In this document: positions 1-13,500 of the stretch, one piece after another
Position numbering within the stretch: the stretch's first letter is position 1
How the letters are laid out: each line of letters starts with the position of its first letter
The notes under the pieces: generated by a model
Told to the model about the DNA's origin: nothing
Seen by the model: the letters and a program-made list of their open reading frames with translations, nothing else
Database searches by the model: none
Program-made: the position numbers and the translations under genes
DNA from: Tupaia tana
Lineage: Eukaryota; Chordata; Mammalia; Scandentia; Tupaiidae
Reading direction: 5' to 3'
Assembly: GCA_026018925.1 (NCBI GenBank)
Contig: JAKSZU010000029.1
Span: 11,197,378 to 11,261,377, forward strand
Length of the DNA: 64,000 nt

Positions 1-369
1 TTTATCATGGTACTGGTAGTCCTAGACAATGCACTCAGACAAGAGAGTAAAATAAAAGGCATTCAAATAGGAAAAAAAGTGAAATTATCTCTATTTGAAG
101 ATGACATGATTATATGCATAGGAGACCCCAAAAGTTTACCAAAAAAAAAAAAAAAAGTCTGGGAACTGAAAAATGAGTACAGTAAAGTGATAATATACAA
201 AACCAACATACAAAAACTATAGACTGTTAATGCACCAACAATGAAAAGACTGATAATTAAAGAAAGCCATTCCATGTACAATAATAATGAAAAAATTTGT
301 ATAAACCTAACCAAAGAAGTGAAAGACCTCTACAAGAAAAACTATAAAAAAAACGAAAGAAAAATACAA
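1..369 (+). mobile_element. L1 ORF2 RT fragment
   Basis: Encodes IKGIQIGKKVKLSLFEDDMIICI and NEYSKVIIYKTNIQKL, the region around the RT catalytic box. The box reads FEDD rather than FADD. A poly-A run interrupts it at 139-155. Cut off by the window start and by the SINE that follows. Confidence 0.75.
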
Positions 370-617
370 GGGACCAGCAGATGGCATAATGGTTACATCA
401 TTGGACTCCTGTTTAGCCTATCACGGTTTGAGTTCCAGACCCAGTGGCTTCAAACTCATGCCAAGAACATGTCCATATGCACCTAAAATCCTGAGAGGAG
501 AATGGAAGAGAAACACTGTGGCATGATTATCCCTCCTGGGGAGTAATTTCTCACTTATTGTTTCTCTGTGTCTCTGGTGAATGCATTTATCCTATCGCAA
601 AAGTCTCTGAAAAAAAG
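370..617 (+). mobile_element. SINE-A copy (tRNA-related head)
   Basis: Starts GGGACCAGCAGATGGC, contains B-box-like GGTTTGAGTTCCAGA, then the family body (AGAGGAGAATGGA ... CTGGGGAGTAATTTCTCAC) and a tail ending in an A run. This copy defines the family used for the other SINE-A entries. Confidence 0.75.
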
Positions 618-1202
618 TGGGGGGGCGGACACCAGGTGGCCTAAGGCTGCAGGCTGGACTGCTGCCCTGGACCTTCACGAATCCTCACTGCTACTCCTCC
701 TTGACCCCCGTTGGTTGCATGCGGCTTTAAGACGAACTTGCACCCCACCCCACCTGCAAACCAGATAGAGCCGGACAGAAGTTCCGGATACCAAGCAGCC
801 TGAGGCTGCAGGCCCTACTGCCCTGGACCTGTTACTCATCCTCTGGTCTTTTACCACTTGCTTTTGGACTCTCTGAATTTTAGTGATTTGAATAGTCTGT
901 GGCACACAATGGGCACCACATGATTTCTTTTTTTTTGTTGTTTTGTTATTCTTTGCTCTTTAGGTGTTGTTTATTAGATCACTTTGAGGCTCACCACTCC
1001 TTAAAAACAGGGAGGACTTTGGGCCATCCAGGACTAGTGGCAACTGTTAATGGTAATTGTGAGCAACAAGTAGGTCAACCATAAGAGAAATCATCAATTT
1101 TCTAATCCTGTACAACTTTTAGCACTCAGATACCTTTAATAAGTTAGGAAGCAACATATAGATTACCTGATGACTAGGAACAATCATAGAGGCTCAAGAA
1201 AT

Positions 1203-2109
1203 ATGAGCAACCAACAAAAGGCCTCTCCCTCAAGGGAAATCATCAAGCCTACATCACCCACAGTCAACACAATGGATGTGGTGGACATGTCTGATAAGGA
1301 ATTCAGAATATTTGTTGTGACCAAACTAACTGAGATGGAAGAGAAAAGAGACAAGGAGCTCCAGGAGATGAGGAAGTCCTTTCATGACTTAAAAGAAGAA
1401 ATGGATACCTTAAACAAGAACCAGATGGAACTTCTAGGGTTGAAGAATATGGTACAGGAAATCAAAATGTCCCTTGAAAGTATTAAAAGTAGGTTAGACC
1501 AGGCAGAAGATCGAATCTCTAATGTAGAAGACAAAACATGTGACCTAGAAAAAAGCATCAAGAAGACTGAGAAAACAACCATGAAAAATGAGGATAATAT
1601 ACAGGAATACTGGATACCATCAAGCGTACAAACATCTGGATAATTGGTATTCCAGAAGAGGAAGAAAATAATAAGGGCCTAGATAATTTATTCCATGACA
1701 TCCTGGAAGAAAACTGTCCAAACCTAGAAAGGCATTCAAATATCCAGACCCAAGAAATACAGAGACCCCAACTAGAATCAGCCCAAGAAGATCCTCTCCA
1801 AGGCACATCATAGCCAGACTGGCAAAAACAACAGACAAAGGCAAGATACTAAAGTTGGCAAGTGGAAAACATCAAGTTACTTACAAAGGTCACCCCATCA
1901 GGCTAACATCAGATCTCTCAGCAGAAGCAATGCAGGCAAGGAAAGAATGGGGGAGCATAATCAAAGTGTTGAGTGAAAAACAATTTCAACCAAAAATACT
2001 ATACCTGGCAAAATTATCTTTCATATGGGAAAAAATGATAAAAGCATTCTCAAATAAACAAAATTTGAAGGAATTTACCAAGTTCAGACCAGCTTTCAAG
2101 AGATTCTGA
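1203..2109 (+). pseudogene. L1 ORF1 (RNA-binding protein), broken
   Basis: Starts at ATG 1203 (MSNQQKASPSR). The coiled-coil part contains SIKSRLDQAEDRISNVEDK, a hallmark of L1 ORF1p. The frame then shifts near 1610-1625, where the RRM start (IIGIPEEEE) lies in another frame, and shifts again before the C-terminal domain (TYKGHPIRL, LSAEAMQARKEW) at about 1860-2109. The expected function is a trimeric nucleic-acid chaperone in the L1 particle, and this copy is dead. Confidence 0.85.
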
Positions 2110-2180
2110 AGGGAGTACTACACCAGGAAAACTAAAAAGTCAGACAGACAGTTATATGAGAACATAAAGCAACCAAGAAA

Positions 2181-5100
2181 ATGTCTCACTTAATGATAGG
2201 AACAGATATGGAAATATCGATAATTGCATTGAATATAAATGGATTAAATTCTCCAATTAAGAGACAAAGATTGGCTGAATGGAAAAAAAAAAAAAAAAAC
2301 AACAACTCTATCTGTTGCCTACAAGAAACTCACCTTATGGATAAAGACATACATAGACTAAAAGTAAAGGACTGGAAAAAGATACTCCATGCATATGGAA
2401 ATCAAAAAAGGGATGAAGTAGTGATAGTGATCTCAGACAAAATAGATTTCAAGACAAAGACTGTAAGAAGATACAAAAAAGAGCAGTATATAATAGTAAA
2501 TGGCGTAATCCAGCAAGAAGACATAACCCTTATAAATATCTATGCACCCAATTCAAGTGCACTTGAATATGCAAAGGAAAGACTGCTGGAGCTAAAAGGA
2601 GAAATAGGAAGAAATACTATTATAGTTGGAGATCTCAACACCCCATTATCTACTTTAGACAGATCTTCTAGACAGAAAATAAATAGAAAGATACAGGACC
2701 GAAATGATACTATAAATGGAATGGGCTTGACAGATATCTATAGAACTTTCCACCCTACATCCACAACATATACATTCTTCTCACCCCGGCATGGAACCTT
2801 TTCAAAGATTGATCATATGTTAGGACACAAATCAAACCGTTACAGATTCAAAGGCATAGAAACTGTATCCAGCATATTCTCTGACCATGATGGAATTAAA
2901 CTCAAGATCAATTTCAAGAAACAACCGCAAAAATACACGAACACTGGAAACTGAACAACCTACTTCTGAATGACATTTTCACTACTGAAGAAATTAAGTC
3001 TGAAATCAAATTTATGGAAACAAATGATAATGAGTACACAAGTGTCCATAATCTATGAGAAATGGCAAAGGTAGTCATAAGACGGAAATTCATAGCAATT
3101 AGTGTGCATAAGAAAAGGATGGAAAGATGGCAAATAGATAACCTGTCATCATGCCTCAGGGAATTGGAAAAACACAACAAACAAACCCCAAAAATGCCAG
3201 GTGAAAAGAAATAATAAAGATTCAAGCAGAAATAAATGAAATAGAAAATAAACGAACCATACAGAAAATAAATGAAAGCAATAGCTAGTTCTTTGAAAAG
3301 ATTAACAAGATCGACACACCATTGCGTAGACTTATCAAGAAGAAGAAAGAAAGAAACCAGATTAATCAAATATGCAATGAAACAGGCAATATTACAACAG
3401 ACATAGCAGAAATACAAAATATCATTAGAGGATACTATGAGCGACTATATGCCAACAAACAAGATAACTTGGAGGAGATGGACAAATTCCTGTATGCATA
3501 TAATCTACCAAGATTGAATCAGGAGGACATACAGAACCTGAATAGACCCATAACAAGCCAGGAGATTGAATCACTAATAAAGTTTTTTTCCCAAAAAAGG
3601 AAAGCCCAGGTCCAGATGGCTTCACGTCTGAATTCTACAAAACTTTTAAGGAAGAGTTAACCCCTATCCTTGTAAAATTATTTCTAAAGATTCAAAAGGA
3701 AGGAAACCTTTTCAATTCATTTTATGAGGCCTCCATCATCCTCATCCCCAAAACAGTTAAGGACATGCCAAAAAAGGAAAACTACAGACCAATATCATTG
3801 ATGAACATAAATGCAAAAAATCTCAACAAGATACTTGCAAATCATATCCAACAACATATAACAAAAATTATTCACCACGACGAGGTAGGCTTTATCACAG
3901 GGATGCAAGCATGGTTCAAAATATGCAAGACCATAAATGTAATACACCACATTAACAGAAAGAAAGATAAAAACCATATGATCATTTCAATTGATGTGGA
4001 GAAAGTAGTTGATAAAATACAACATCCTTTTATGATTAAGACCCTCAGTAAGATTGGTATAGAAGGGTCATTTCTTAACACAATAAAAGCCATCTATGAA
4101 AAACCTACAGCTAACATTATCCTGAATGGGGAAAAGCTGAAAACCTTTCCATTAAAAATGGGTCCTGGCAAGGCTGCCCACTTTCTCCACTACTCTTTAA
4201 TATAGTACTGGAAGTCTTAGCTAATGCAATAAGAGAAGTGAACAATATAAAAGGCATTCGAATAGGCAAAGAAGAGTTGAAAATATCTTTATTCGCAGAT
4301 GACATGATGGTATACTGAGAAGACCCAAAGGTCTTCATGAAAAAATTTCTTGAAGTAATAAATGAATACAGTAAAGTGGTGGGTTACAAAATCAATATCC
4401 AAAAATTTATAGCATTTCTATATATGAACAAGTTGAACAAAGTAGAGCTGAAGAAAGGAATCTATTTCACCGTAGCCACAAGTTGTATAAGATACCTAGG
4501 GATAAACCTAACTAAGAAAGTCAAAGACTTTTATAAAGAAAACTAGGAAAATCTTAAAAAAGATATTGAAAGTGACATAAAAAAGTGTAAGGACATCCCA
4601 TCCTCCTGGATTGAAAGAATTAACATTATCAAAATTGTAATTCTACCCAAATTAATCTACATGTTTAATGCAATTCCAATCAAAATAGCAGAAATATTCT
4701 TCACAGATCTAGAAAAGACAATCATAGAATTTGTCTGGAATCACAAAAACCTCATAATGCAAAAGCAATCCTGTGCAAGAAGAATGGAGTAGGAGACATA
4801 TCACTCCCTGATCCGAAGATAAACTATAAAGCTGTGGTCATCAAAACAGCTTGGTATTGGCATAACAACAGACATGTTGAAGAATGGAATAGAATACAGA
4901 CGCCAGAAATAACCCCCAAAGCTTACAGTCAACTTATTTTTAACAAAGGATATCAGTCAATCCATTGGGAAAAGGAAAACATCTTTAGTAAATGGTGCTG
5001 GAAAAACTGGGTATCCACCTGCAGAAAGATGAAACTGAACCCCCATCTTTCACCATTAACAACAATCAACTCAAAATGGATTAAAGATCTGAACCTAAGA

Positions 5101-6043
5101 CCTCAAACAATAAAACTACTGGTGGAAAATGCTGGGGAAACTCTGGGAGACATTGGAGTAGGAAAAGACTTCATAAATAAGACTCCCAAAGCACAGGCAA
5201 TAATCCCTAAAATAGACAAGTGGGACTATATTAGACTAAGAAGTTTCTGCACAGCAAAGGATTCAGTAACAAGTGTGAACCGACAATTCTCAGAATGGGA
5301 AAACATTTTTGTTAAATATGCCTCAGACAAGGGACTGATAACCAGAATACACAGAGAACTCAATGCCTTATGCAAAAAAAAAAATGATTAACCCAATTAA
5401 AAGATGGAAAAATGAGCTGAACAAGAATATCTCTAAGGGAGACATATGAACAGCCAGAAAGCATATGAGGAAATGTTCAACATCCCTCATCATAACGGAG
5501 ATGCAGATAAAAACCACAAGGAGATACCACCTAACCCCTGTCAGAATGGCAAAGATGAAGAATATAAAAAGTGATAAGTGTTGGCGGGGGTGTGGTGAAA
5601 AGGGAACCTTCCTACACTCTTGGTGGGAATGTAAACTAGTTCAATCACTGTGGAGAACTATGTGGAGGTTCCTCAAAGATCTACAAATAGAACTACCATT
5701 TGATCCAGCAATCCCATTTCTGGGTATTTACCCGAAAGACAGGAGAACACTCAGTCAGAAAAGTGCTTGCACATCAATATTTATTGCAGCATTATTCACA
5801 GTTGCCAACACATGGGACCAACCTAAATGTCCACAAACTGATGAATGGATTGGAAAAGTGTGGTATATATACTCTATGGAATACTACTCAGCCATAAAAA
5901 ATAATAAGACTCTGGCATTTGATAGAAAGTGGTCAGATATGGAGGATCTATTGCTGAGTGAAGTAAGCCAGGCTATGAAAGAAAGATATTGTATGTATCC
6001 ACTCAATATATACCGACTATCCACACTCTATGGTAGAGAGTGA
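2181..6043 (+). pseudogene. L1 ORF2 (endonuclease and reverse transcriptase), broken
   Basis: The first open part, 2181-2954, is a complete-looking apurinic-type endonuclease domain: LNINGL, QETHL, INIYAPN, VGDLNT and SDHDG are all present. It stops at 2952. The RT domain continues in pieces (3322-3660, 3765-4205). The catalytic FADD box is at about 4290-4305, followed two codons later by a stop. Further pieces run 4337-4546, 4834-5391 and 5465-6043, the last with the C-terminal Cys-rich segment ([18 protein letters not shown]). Total span 3.86 kb, close to the normal ORF2 length, so damage is by point lesions rather than deletion. Confidence 0.87.
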
Positions 6044-6639
6044 AAAATTGGAGGACATAAAAGCAGTGAAGGTACTTAACGAGAATAGGACAGTGTGGAA
6101 TGGGAGGGGGTGAGGAGAAGAGGATAGAGAAAGATAGCAAGAGAACAATAGAGAGGTAAGACGTTAGTGAGAAACGGATATGGCTTATTACCTGTTGATG
6201 ATGACATGTATAGTATTATCAACTGGATTGGTCTGAGAAGTATTTCATGATGGGTAAAGTCTTTTTACAAGCAAAATGAGAAATAGTGATTGACTGTTTT
6301 AAAAAATAATGAGAATAATAATAATATGATTGGGAAAAACATAGAAAAGATATTGAATGCTGAAGTGAGGAGATTAATGTCTCTGTATTGACTGACATGC
6401 ATGGCATTCCCTTTTTTAAAAGCAATGTAATACACTGTAAAGTTATATGTAATCCAATGTAATATAAAGAAGATTATGATGATAATAAAAATTTTTAAAA
6501 ATATCAGCAAAGTACAAGTTGGAATTGGAAATGAGTGAGGCAGGACATTTAGGGAAGACTGAAAAGTCCAGTATTCTAACATCACTTGAGTTTTCAAGAG
6601 AAGTCAAAAATATAAATTTATCTCAAAAAAAAGAATTAT

Positions 6640-6797
6640 TTATTTAATTTATGTATTATTATTTTTAAAATTTGCTATAGAGCATGTGTGCTCATGAGAG
6701 AGAGAGGCAAGAAAAGTAAGTCATCAGGTCTGAGACTGGAACTGCTGTTGGTCATGTGGGAGTCCAGCACCTTAATCAACAGGACACCTGCTGTCCC
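6640..6797 (-). mobile_element. SINE-B or short SINE copy, reverse
   Basis: Ends with reverse-strand head ACCTGCTGTCCCC, with the GA-rich tract reduced to a short GAGAGAGAGG. It sits between two L1 segments. Confidence 0.6.
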
Positions 6798-6799
6798 CC

Positions 6800-8700
6800 A
6801 GTCGACTGATTTTTGACAAAGGGTACAAGACAATTCAGTGGGGAAAAGAAAATCTCTTCAGCAACGGTGTTGGATAAACCAGATATTCACCTGCAGAAAA
6901 ATGAAACTGGACATCACCATTAACAAAAATCAACTCAATATGATCAAAGATCTAAATATAAGATCTCAAACAATACCTCAAACTATAAAACTACTGATGG
7001 AAAACACAGGGGAAGTTCTTAGAGACATTAGGGTAGTCAAAGACTTCTTAAGTAAGACCCCCAAAGCACAGGCAATCATCTTGAAAATAGATGAGTGGGA
7101 TTTTATCAGTTTAAAAAAATCTTCCACACAGCAAAAGAAACAATAATTAGAGTGAAGAGACAACCCTTGCAATGGAAGAATATATTTGAAAACTCTCCCT
7201 TGCATAAGGGACTGATAACCAGAATATGCAAGAAACTCAAGCAGCTTGCCTGAAAAAAAAATCAATCCAATTAAAAGATGGACAAATGAGCTGAACAGAC
7301 AAATCTTTAAGGAAGACATATGAATAGCTAAAAATCATATGAAAAACTGTTCAACATCTCAATGAGATACCACCTAACCCAAATCAGAATGAGTAAGATT
7401 AAAATAATAAAGAATGACAAGTGCTGTTGAGGCTGCAGTGAAAAGGAAACACTCTTGCACTGTTGGGGAGAATGTAAATTAGTACTGCCACTGTGCAGAA
7501 CAATATGGTTCAGAAACCATATTGAACTGTTCCAGGAAAATCTACCAATAGAACTACCATATGAGAAAGCAATTCCACTGCTGGATATCTACCCAAAGGA
7601 TAGGGATATACTTACTCAGAGAAATACTTCCAAAGTCATGTTTATTGTGTCATTATTCACAACTAATAAGACAGGAACCACCTCAAATATTCAAGAACAG
7701 ATGAATGGGTTAAAAAGGTGTGGCACATATGTATTATGTAATACTACTAAGCCATAAAAAACAATGAGAACTTAGCATTTAATAAAAGGTGGATGAATAT
7801 GGAAGATTTAATGCTAAGCAAGGCAAGCTAGATTATGAAAAAAGACATTGCACATCCCCACTCAATATATACATAATGTCTGCACTGTATGACAGGAACT
7901 GAAATATTGGAATGTAGAAAAACATGGATAGCATCTGAAGATACTAGAGACAGTGTGGGAAGAGGGTGGGAAATGGGGGATGGTGAGGATGAGAAAATTA
8001 AGGGTAAAAAGAAGGAAACAACATTTCAGGGCCACAAAAATGTGAAATTATTTGTTGTTGATAATGCGTATAGTAATATCTTTCATTGAACTAATATACA
8101 GTGTGTTCATTGCGGGGAGCCAAAGTGGAGACGTGAGGAATGTTCAGGATGTGACCACCAGAATAAGACCAGGGTCTTTATCTGGATGTGGCCTTCAGTG
8201 GCTAGATTGTTATGAGCAGAATGTCTTGGGATTGTTTTGAACTGAATGTTCCAAAGTATTGTTATAACAACCTGATAAATTCAGTAAGGACTTAAAACCT
8301 TACATCACAGAAGTCTCTGGAGTGTGTATAAATACTAGCAATAAAGTACATTCGGTGCTGACTAATATTGACTGGCAGTCCTCCCATTTCTATCCTGTCT
8401 TGTCTTTCTTTAATCCTCATTCCCCAACTCAGGAACTGTTTGCCATCGGTGAGTCCGACAGTTCATGATAGAAAGACTCATATGATGTAATGATATACAG
8501 TGATTGAATGTAGAAAATATAATACTAAAAGAAAATTAAAAAGGGATAAACAGAAAGAAAAAAATAAGTATGTGAAGTAATGCATACATAAATTTTATAT
8601 CTATCATAAAATCTGGTATACTGGAAATATATAAAAGTTATACCTATCACAGTAAACAAACAAATAAACAGGTAAGTAAATAAATGAATATAAAAAAATT
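6800..8700 (+). mobile_element. L1 3' part: ORF2 C-terminus and 3'UTR, split by a solo LTR
   Basis: Begins with the CTGATTTTTGACAAAGG-type L1 ORF2 block. Encodes CRKMKLDITI, TPKAQAIILKIDEWDF and IYPKDRDILTQ, with stops and shifts. A 3'UTR purine tract is at about 7950-8000. The element is interrupted at 8110/8461 by the LTR below and resumes up to an A-rich end near 8700. Confidence 0.8.
8111..8460 (+). mobile_element. Solo LTR, class-II (ERVK-like), with 6-bp target duplication
   Basis: 350 bp starting TGCGGGGAGCC and ending GTCCGACA, i.e. TG...CA termini. Flanked by a perfect 6-bp duplication GTTCAT (8105-8110 and 8461-8466). Internal TATA-like GTATAAATAC at about 8325 and polyadenylation signal AATAAA at about 8340. 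The 6-bp duplication is the size typical of class II (beta-like) retroviruses. No internal viral genes accompany it, so it arose by LTR-LTR recombination. Confidence 0.85.
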
Positions 8701-8701
8701 A

Positions 8702-8913
8702 AGAGGTTTTTCCCTTAGGCACGAGTACTTGCTGGATAGAGAGAATGAGAGGAAAATGACAAATCACTCTGGGGGAATGGCCACACTGCAATTCCTTCTC
8801 CTCCATTATCCTGTGCGCCTGGAGTGATTTTGAAGCCACTGGGTCCGGGACTCTATCTATAGTTGGCCATGTGGGAGTCCAGAGACCTAGCCACTACACC
8901 ATCTGCTGGTCCC
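8702..8913 (-). mobile_element. SINE-A copy, reverse
   Basis: Reverse-strand head ACCATCTGCTGGTCCC at the right end and body GGGGGAATGGCCACACTGC. Just downstream of the second L1. Confidence 0.75.
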
Positions 8914-9876
8914 AACTAATATGAAAATTCTATCAGCAACATCTTCCATGAAGAGTGGTAGAAGAAAAAAGATATGACAACATGATAAATGCTGGATCAA
9001 TAGCAGAGTACTGTTTAATTGTTAAATGTTGAACCATGTAATAACAAAGATTTGGTGCCAGAATTATCAATGGACAGAGTGCAGCACACAAACCTGGAAG
9101 CAAGGTGTGACTTTCTAATTTTCTCTTCAGTGTTGCCTACTCTGTTGTATTATTGAAGCCCATTTATCTCCTCAAAGATACTGCAGATCCAGAAGTGACA
9201 TTAAACATAGTAATAAAGTGCCTTCTGTAGGTTGCATAGAGTCATCGATGACCTATGTCAGTCTTTCCCTTCTTGTTAAAGCATCATGTGAAATAACATC
9301 AGTAGGTGTTTTGTTGATTCTAACACTAGCTTGGCTTCACCTCACCAAAACTTCAGAGCAGTTTTCTGGAGCAAATATCTTCAACCCCTTGGAGACACAG
9401 GATAGCAATGTCCGTAAGGTGATCTCCAAAGACTTCTTGGATTATGAGGTCAGAGGAGAAGCAAATCAAAAACATGTTTTTTCCAAAATGTTTTTCACCT
9501 GGATGAAAGGCATCAGGTGAATGGCTGCAGGGCAGGAGGTTCCCCAGAGCTCCTGGATGAGATTGGAGTGAAGCAGTGAAAAGACAGAAAAGCCAGAGCT
9601 GCTCTGATTATAGGGACTCTAAGGGTTAGATCTCAGCACTGTGACTCCATGTAAATGCTTCTGTTTTTCTTCTTACTGTGCCATTGTCTTACACACAACT
9701 CCTCTGGCAAACACTTTGTACAGGTAGATGGCCTACAGTGAAAGTGGGAATCCCCTCTGTTATTCACAGGACTATTCTACCTGAATAAGCATGATCCTGT
9801 AGACATATCCCAGATCATTTTCTCTTTAGCTCAGCCTAGACATAGAGCGTTGTCTCTCAGTTGGGCAGACTCTGAC
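8914..9876. other. 5' flank of the V2R gene, nothing recognised
   Basis: No repeat or gene recognised apart from a 100-codon chance open frame at 9218-9520. It should contain the receptor promoter and 5'UTR, but I see no convincing TATA box or other motif. Confidence 0.4.
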
Positions 9877-10097
9877 ATGTCCTTATTTTTTATTTCTCTC
9901 TTGCTCCTTTTGCAGCATTTACACATAGAATGTGAGGTAACATATAAGAGTTGTTTTCAGTATGCAAAGTCAAGTGTCTATAGAGATGGGGACCTGGTTC
10001 TGGGTGGGTTTTTCCCACTTTACAGCTTAAACCAGGGAGAAAACATAATTCGGCGGTCTTTTGTGATGAGGCCAACTAGAGACATGACGGAAAATGT
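9877..10097 (+). CDS. V2R exon 1 (signal peptide and N-terminus)
   Basis: The ATG at 9877 opens [13 protein letters not shown], a hydrophobic signal sequence, followed by the family motif [15 protein letters not shown] typical of V2R first coding exons. The frame is also open upstream to 9850, but only from a TTG, so 9877 is preferred. The donor GTAAGT at 10098 leaves two bases of a codon, exactly complementing the single leading base of exon 2. It is about 12 kb from exon 2, a longer intron than usual because of L1, LTR and retropseudogene insertions. Confidence 0.82.
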
Positions 10098-10528
10098 GTA
10101 AGTACTTGATGGTGTGTATGATATGTATACAGATGTTTATAAATGTGTGTGTGAGCACAGTTTATGTATGTGTGTGTTTTATCCTGTTTGAGAATTTTCA
10201 GAAATGTACTCAGGTATGGCAGAAATGTGGAGCAAAGTATTCTGGATCTCCTGCCTCTTTATCCTTCCCTTTTCCCCATGCTCAGTCTTCAGGTGTCCTG
10301 AAATAAGTGTGAATGGTGCCTCCTGAGACACTGACACTCTGGCTTGAAGTCCATGTTCATATTAAAGGATTCACTCTCTGTGCCCTGGCTGACAAGAACA
10401 CAGTTCAAATGTGCCTGATTAAGGAGCCAGAGATGTCTGAGGACCACCACCTTAGGCAGCCTGTTGCACAAAATATCAGTTATTACATCCCTGCAGTCAT
10501 GGAGCTTTTGATCCCCTGATTCTGAGAG

Positions 10529-10594
<66 letters not shown>

Positions 10595-13450
10595 AGAGAG
10601 AGAGAGAGATTTACTTTAATTATAGATACATAGGCAAAGTAAGCAAAGCAAAAGACAAATACTGCAGTGGTGAAATACTTCTCATTTAGAAAAATAAAAA
10701 ATAAGGCAAAATGTTTAGACGTATAGATAAGTTTAACTCACCACACCCAGATTATGACAGTTCAAACAAATTATATTAAGTTTTGGACAACTCTCAATAC
10801 CATATTAAGCATTCTTTATCTGTTTAGTATTATTATTATTTTTTTAATTTTTACATTCAGTCACTGCATATCTTTACATTTAGTATTTTTAAAACCAAAT
10901 CAGACTTCTATGTGATAGATAGAAGAGCATCTTTTTATCAAGTGTTTACAAAAACGTACAATATCTGACTATTTTTCAGGCAACAGAAGTAAATTTCAAA
11001 TTCCAAAAATAGAAATATGCCATTAAATATGTTCAATAATAGCTTTCAAAGCTTAGCATGAAATATTTTATTCAGAACCATCCCGATATGCAGAGGGACC
11101 ATGGGACTGAGATTTTGCAGTAGGGAGAATGATTTGGGTCAACCTTTAATAGAGCATTGGCATGCTGAAATTTACAGCCAGGAAGCATAGTAGGAGTTAG
11201 TGAGAGGAAAGTCACTAAGAGATAACAGTAACAGTAAGGGGCACTTCTACCAAATCCACAAAAATGGTTTTTATAAAGAAGTGCACAGAGAATCCCAAAA
11301 AGAAGGTAAAAAAATCTGACTCACTTTGGGGCAAGCAGAGAAACTATGTAAACAGAGATAGAATTACTTGCACAAGATAGAATGAGACATGTAAATTAGT
11401 ACAACTATTGTGGAGAACAATATGGAGATTCTTCAAAAACCTACAAATAGAAGTACCATAAAATCCAGCAACTCCACTTCTGAGTATCTACCCAAAGTAC
11501 AGGAATACACTCACTCAGAAAAACACTTCCAGATTCATGTTTATTGGACCATTATTCACAATGGCTAAAATGTGGAATCAACTCATATGTCCAAGAACAG
11601 ATGAATGGTTTTGAAAAATGTGGTACATACAAACTATAGAATACTATAATACTTAGCCCCCAAAAATGAGACTATCACATTTTATAGAAACTAGATGAAT
11701 ATTGAAGATTTAATGATAAGGGAAGTAAGCCAAACTATGAAAAAGAGTCATTATATGCCCCCATTTAATATATACCAAATGTCTTCACACTGACAGAAAT
11801 TGAAAGATTGTAAGGTATAAAAGGATGGTGAGCAATTGTGTATACTGGAGACACTGTGGGAGAAGGGTGGGTGAGTGGGGGTGGAGAGGAGGAAGTTAAG
11901 AGATTAAATAAATAAATAAATATAAATACATAAAAACATTTTATGGACACACAGACATGCACCTTTGGGGAACTGTTAAAAATTATATAAATATTTATTT
12001 AAAAAGTTAACATAAAGCTAGATGGTGATACAGTGGTAATGCAATGCTCTGCATTCCTGGTTTTATACGGGAAGGTATCGGGTTTGCACTGTGGGGTTTC
12101 TTTGTGCCGACAGATGTGTGCTCCTGTGCCTGTGACCTGAGCTGCTAAGGCTGGGGTTTTATTGGGGTTTGAATACCCTATTGTGGGTATCAACTTCTTT
12201 TCTCTTTCGTTTTCTACCTCTTGGTCTTGTGAAAAAATAAACTTTTAAAGAAGTAAGCATAAAATGAAAGTCCACATTATACAGAAGAACAGCATTGATA
12301 TTTAAGTATTAATGGAAGCCAATAAAGCATAGACTGCATAAAACAATTAGTTTATTATGAATTATTACCACATGAAAAATATGTAAATATTTAAACTAAT
12401 GTTCAAATCTAAGACATTAACAAGTAACAATAATTCTAATGAGAAAAACATATAATTTGTTAAAATTTAAAAATAAACTAAAAAAACAGAAAAGCAAGAC
12501 AGATATTTTAAAATTTAAATTTCTTTTCCCCTGATCCCCTCTCTCCCACACCCTATTACCCACCTCCTTCTATACTATCTCTAGTATCTACAATTGACCT
12601 CCCTGCTATTATTTCCCTAACTTTCATTTTCTTCTGTAGAGTGCAGCCATTGGGCACATATTAACTGTGGACATACAATGCCTGTCTTTCATAGTCTGGG
12701 TTGCTTCATTTAAACAAAACATTTAAAAGACACAAAAATGAAAATGTATCTGTTGATGATAATGCATATGGTAATGTCTTTGACTTGACTAATATACACC
12801 ATATTCATGCTAGAAAAAAACATGTTGCATGCTGTAAAGATGTGCAGTGATAAATATAAATAAAAATAAATTAGTAAAATAAATAAATAAAATGTAAGAA
12901 AATAAAATTTTAATTTAAAAGAAACAGACAATTAAGCTTAAAATTAATAATAGTAAAGAATTATCACAGCTTTGTAATATATTTGAGGTCAGGAAGTGAG
13001 ATGCCTCCTACTACAGTCTTCTTGTGCAGGATTGCTTTGACAATATAGGATCTTTTATGATTCCAAAAAATTCTATCATTGTCTTTTCCAAATCTGTGAA
13101 GAATGTCTCTGGTAATTTGATTGGGAGTGCATTAAATGTATAGATTAATTTGGGTAGAACTGCCATTTTGATTATATTAATTCTTCTGACCCAGGAATAT
13201 GGAACATCTTCTCACTTTTTTGTGTCATTTTACATTTCCTTTTTTAGCTTTTCATAGTTTTCCTTGTGAAGATCTTTGACTTTTTTAGTTGGATTTATTT
13301 CTAGGTATCTTACACTTTTTGTGACTGTGGTAAATGGAATTACTTTCTTCAGTTCTATCTCAGTCTGCTTTTTATGTGTATCTAAAAATAGTGTAGATTT
13401 TAAAAATTATTTTATATTTATTTATTTATATTTATTTTTATTTGACCAGA

Positions 13451-13500
<50 letters not shown>

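Larger units (their letters stand above)
616..6505 (+). mobile_element. Near full-length L1 (LINE-1), inactivated
   Basis: Contains, in order, a 5'UTR with a tandem unit (about 625-672 and 785-831), ORF1, ORF2 and a 3'UTR with a G-rich tract (about 6098-6115) ending in A-rich sequence near 6500. Overall length is about 5.9 kb. Both ORFs are interrupted by stops and shifts, so it cannot mobilise autonomously. The element is sense relative to the V2R gene and lies upstream of it. Confidence 0.85.

Noticed and set aside
370-480. tRNA gene
   Set aside because: The tRNA-like A/B boxes belong to the SINE head. No full cloverleaf, and the same head recurs over twenty times with SINE bodies.
2181-2954. 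257-codon open frame with endonuclease motifs as a host gene
   Set aside because: It is the L1 ORF2 endonuclease domain, followed by RT pieces in broken frames.
4834-6043. 185- and 192-codon open frames
   Set aside because: C-terminal fragments of the same L1 ORF2, not separate genes.
9218-9520. 100-codon frame upstream of V2R exon 1 as an upstream exon
   Set aside because: No signal peptide, no V2R similarity and no convincing splice sites.
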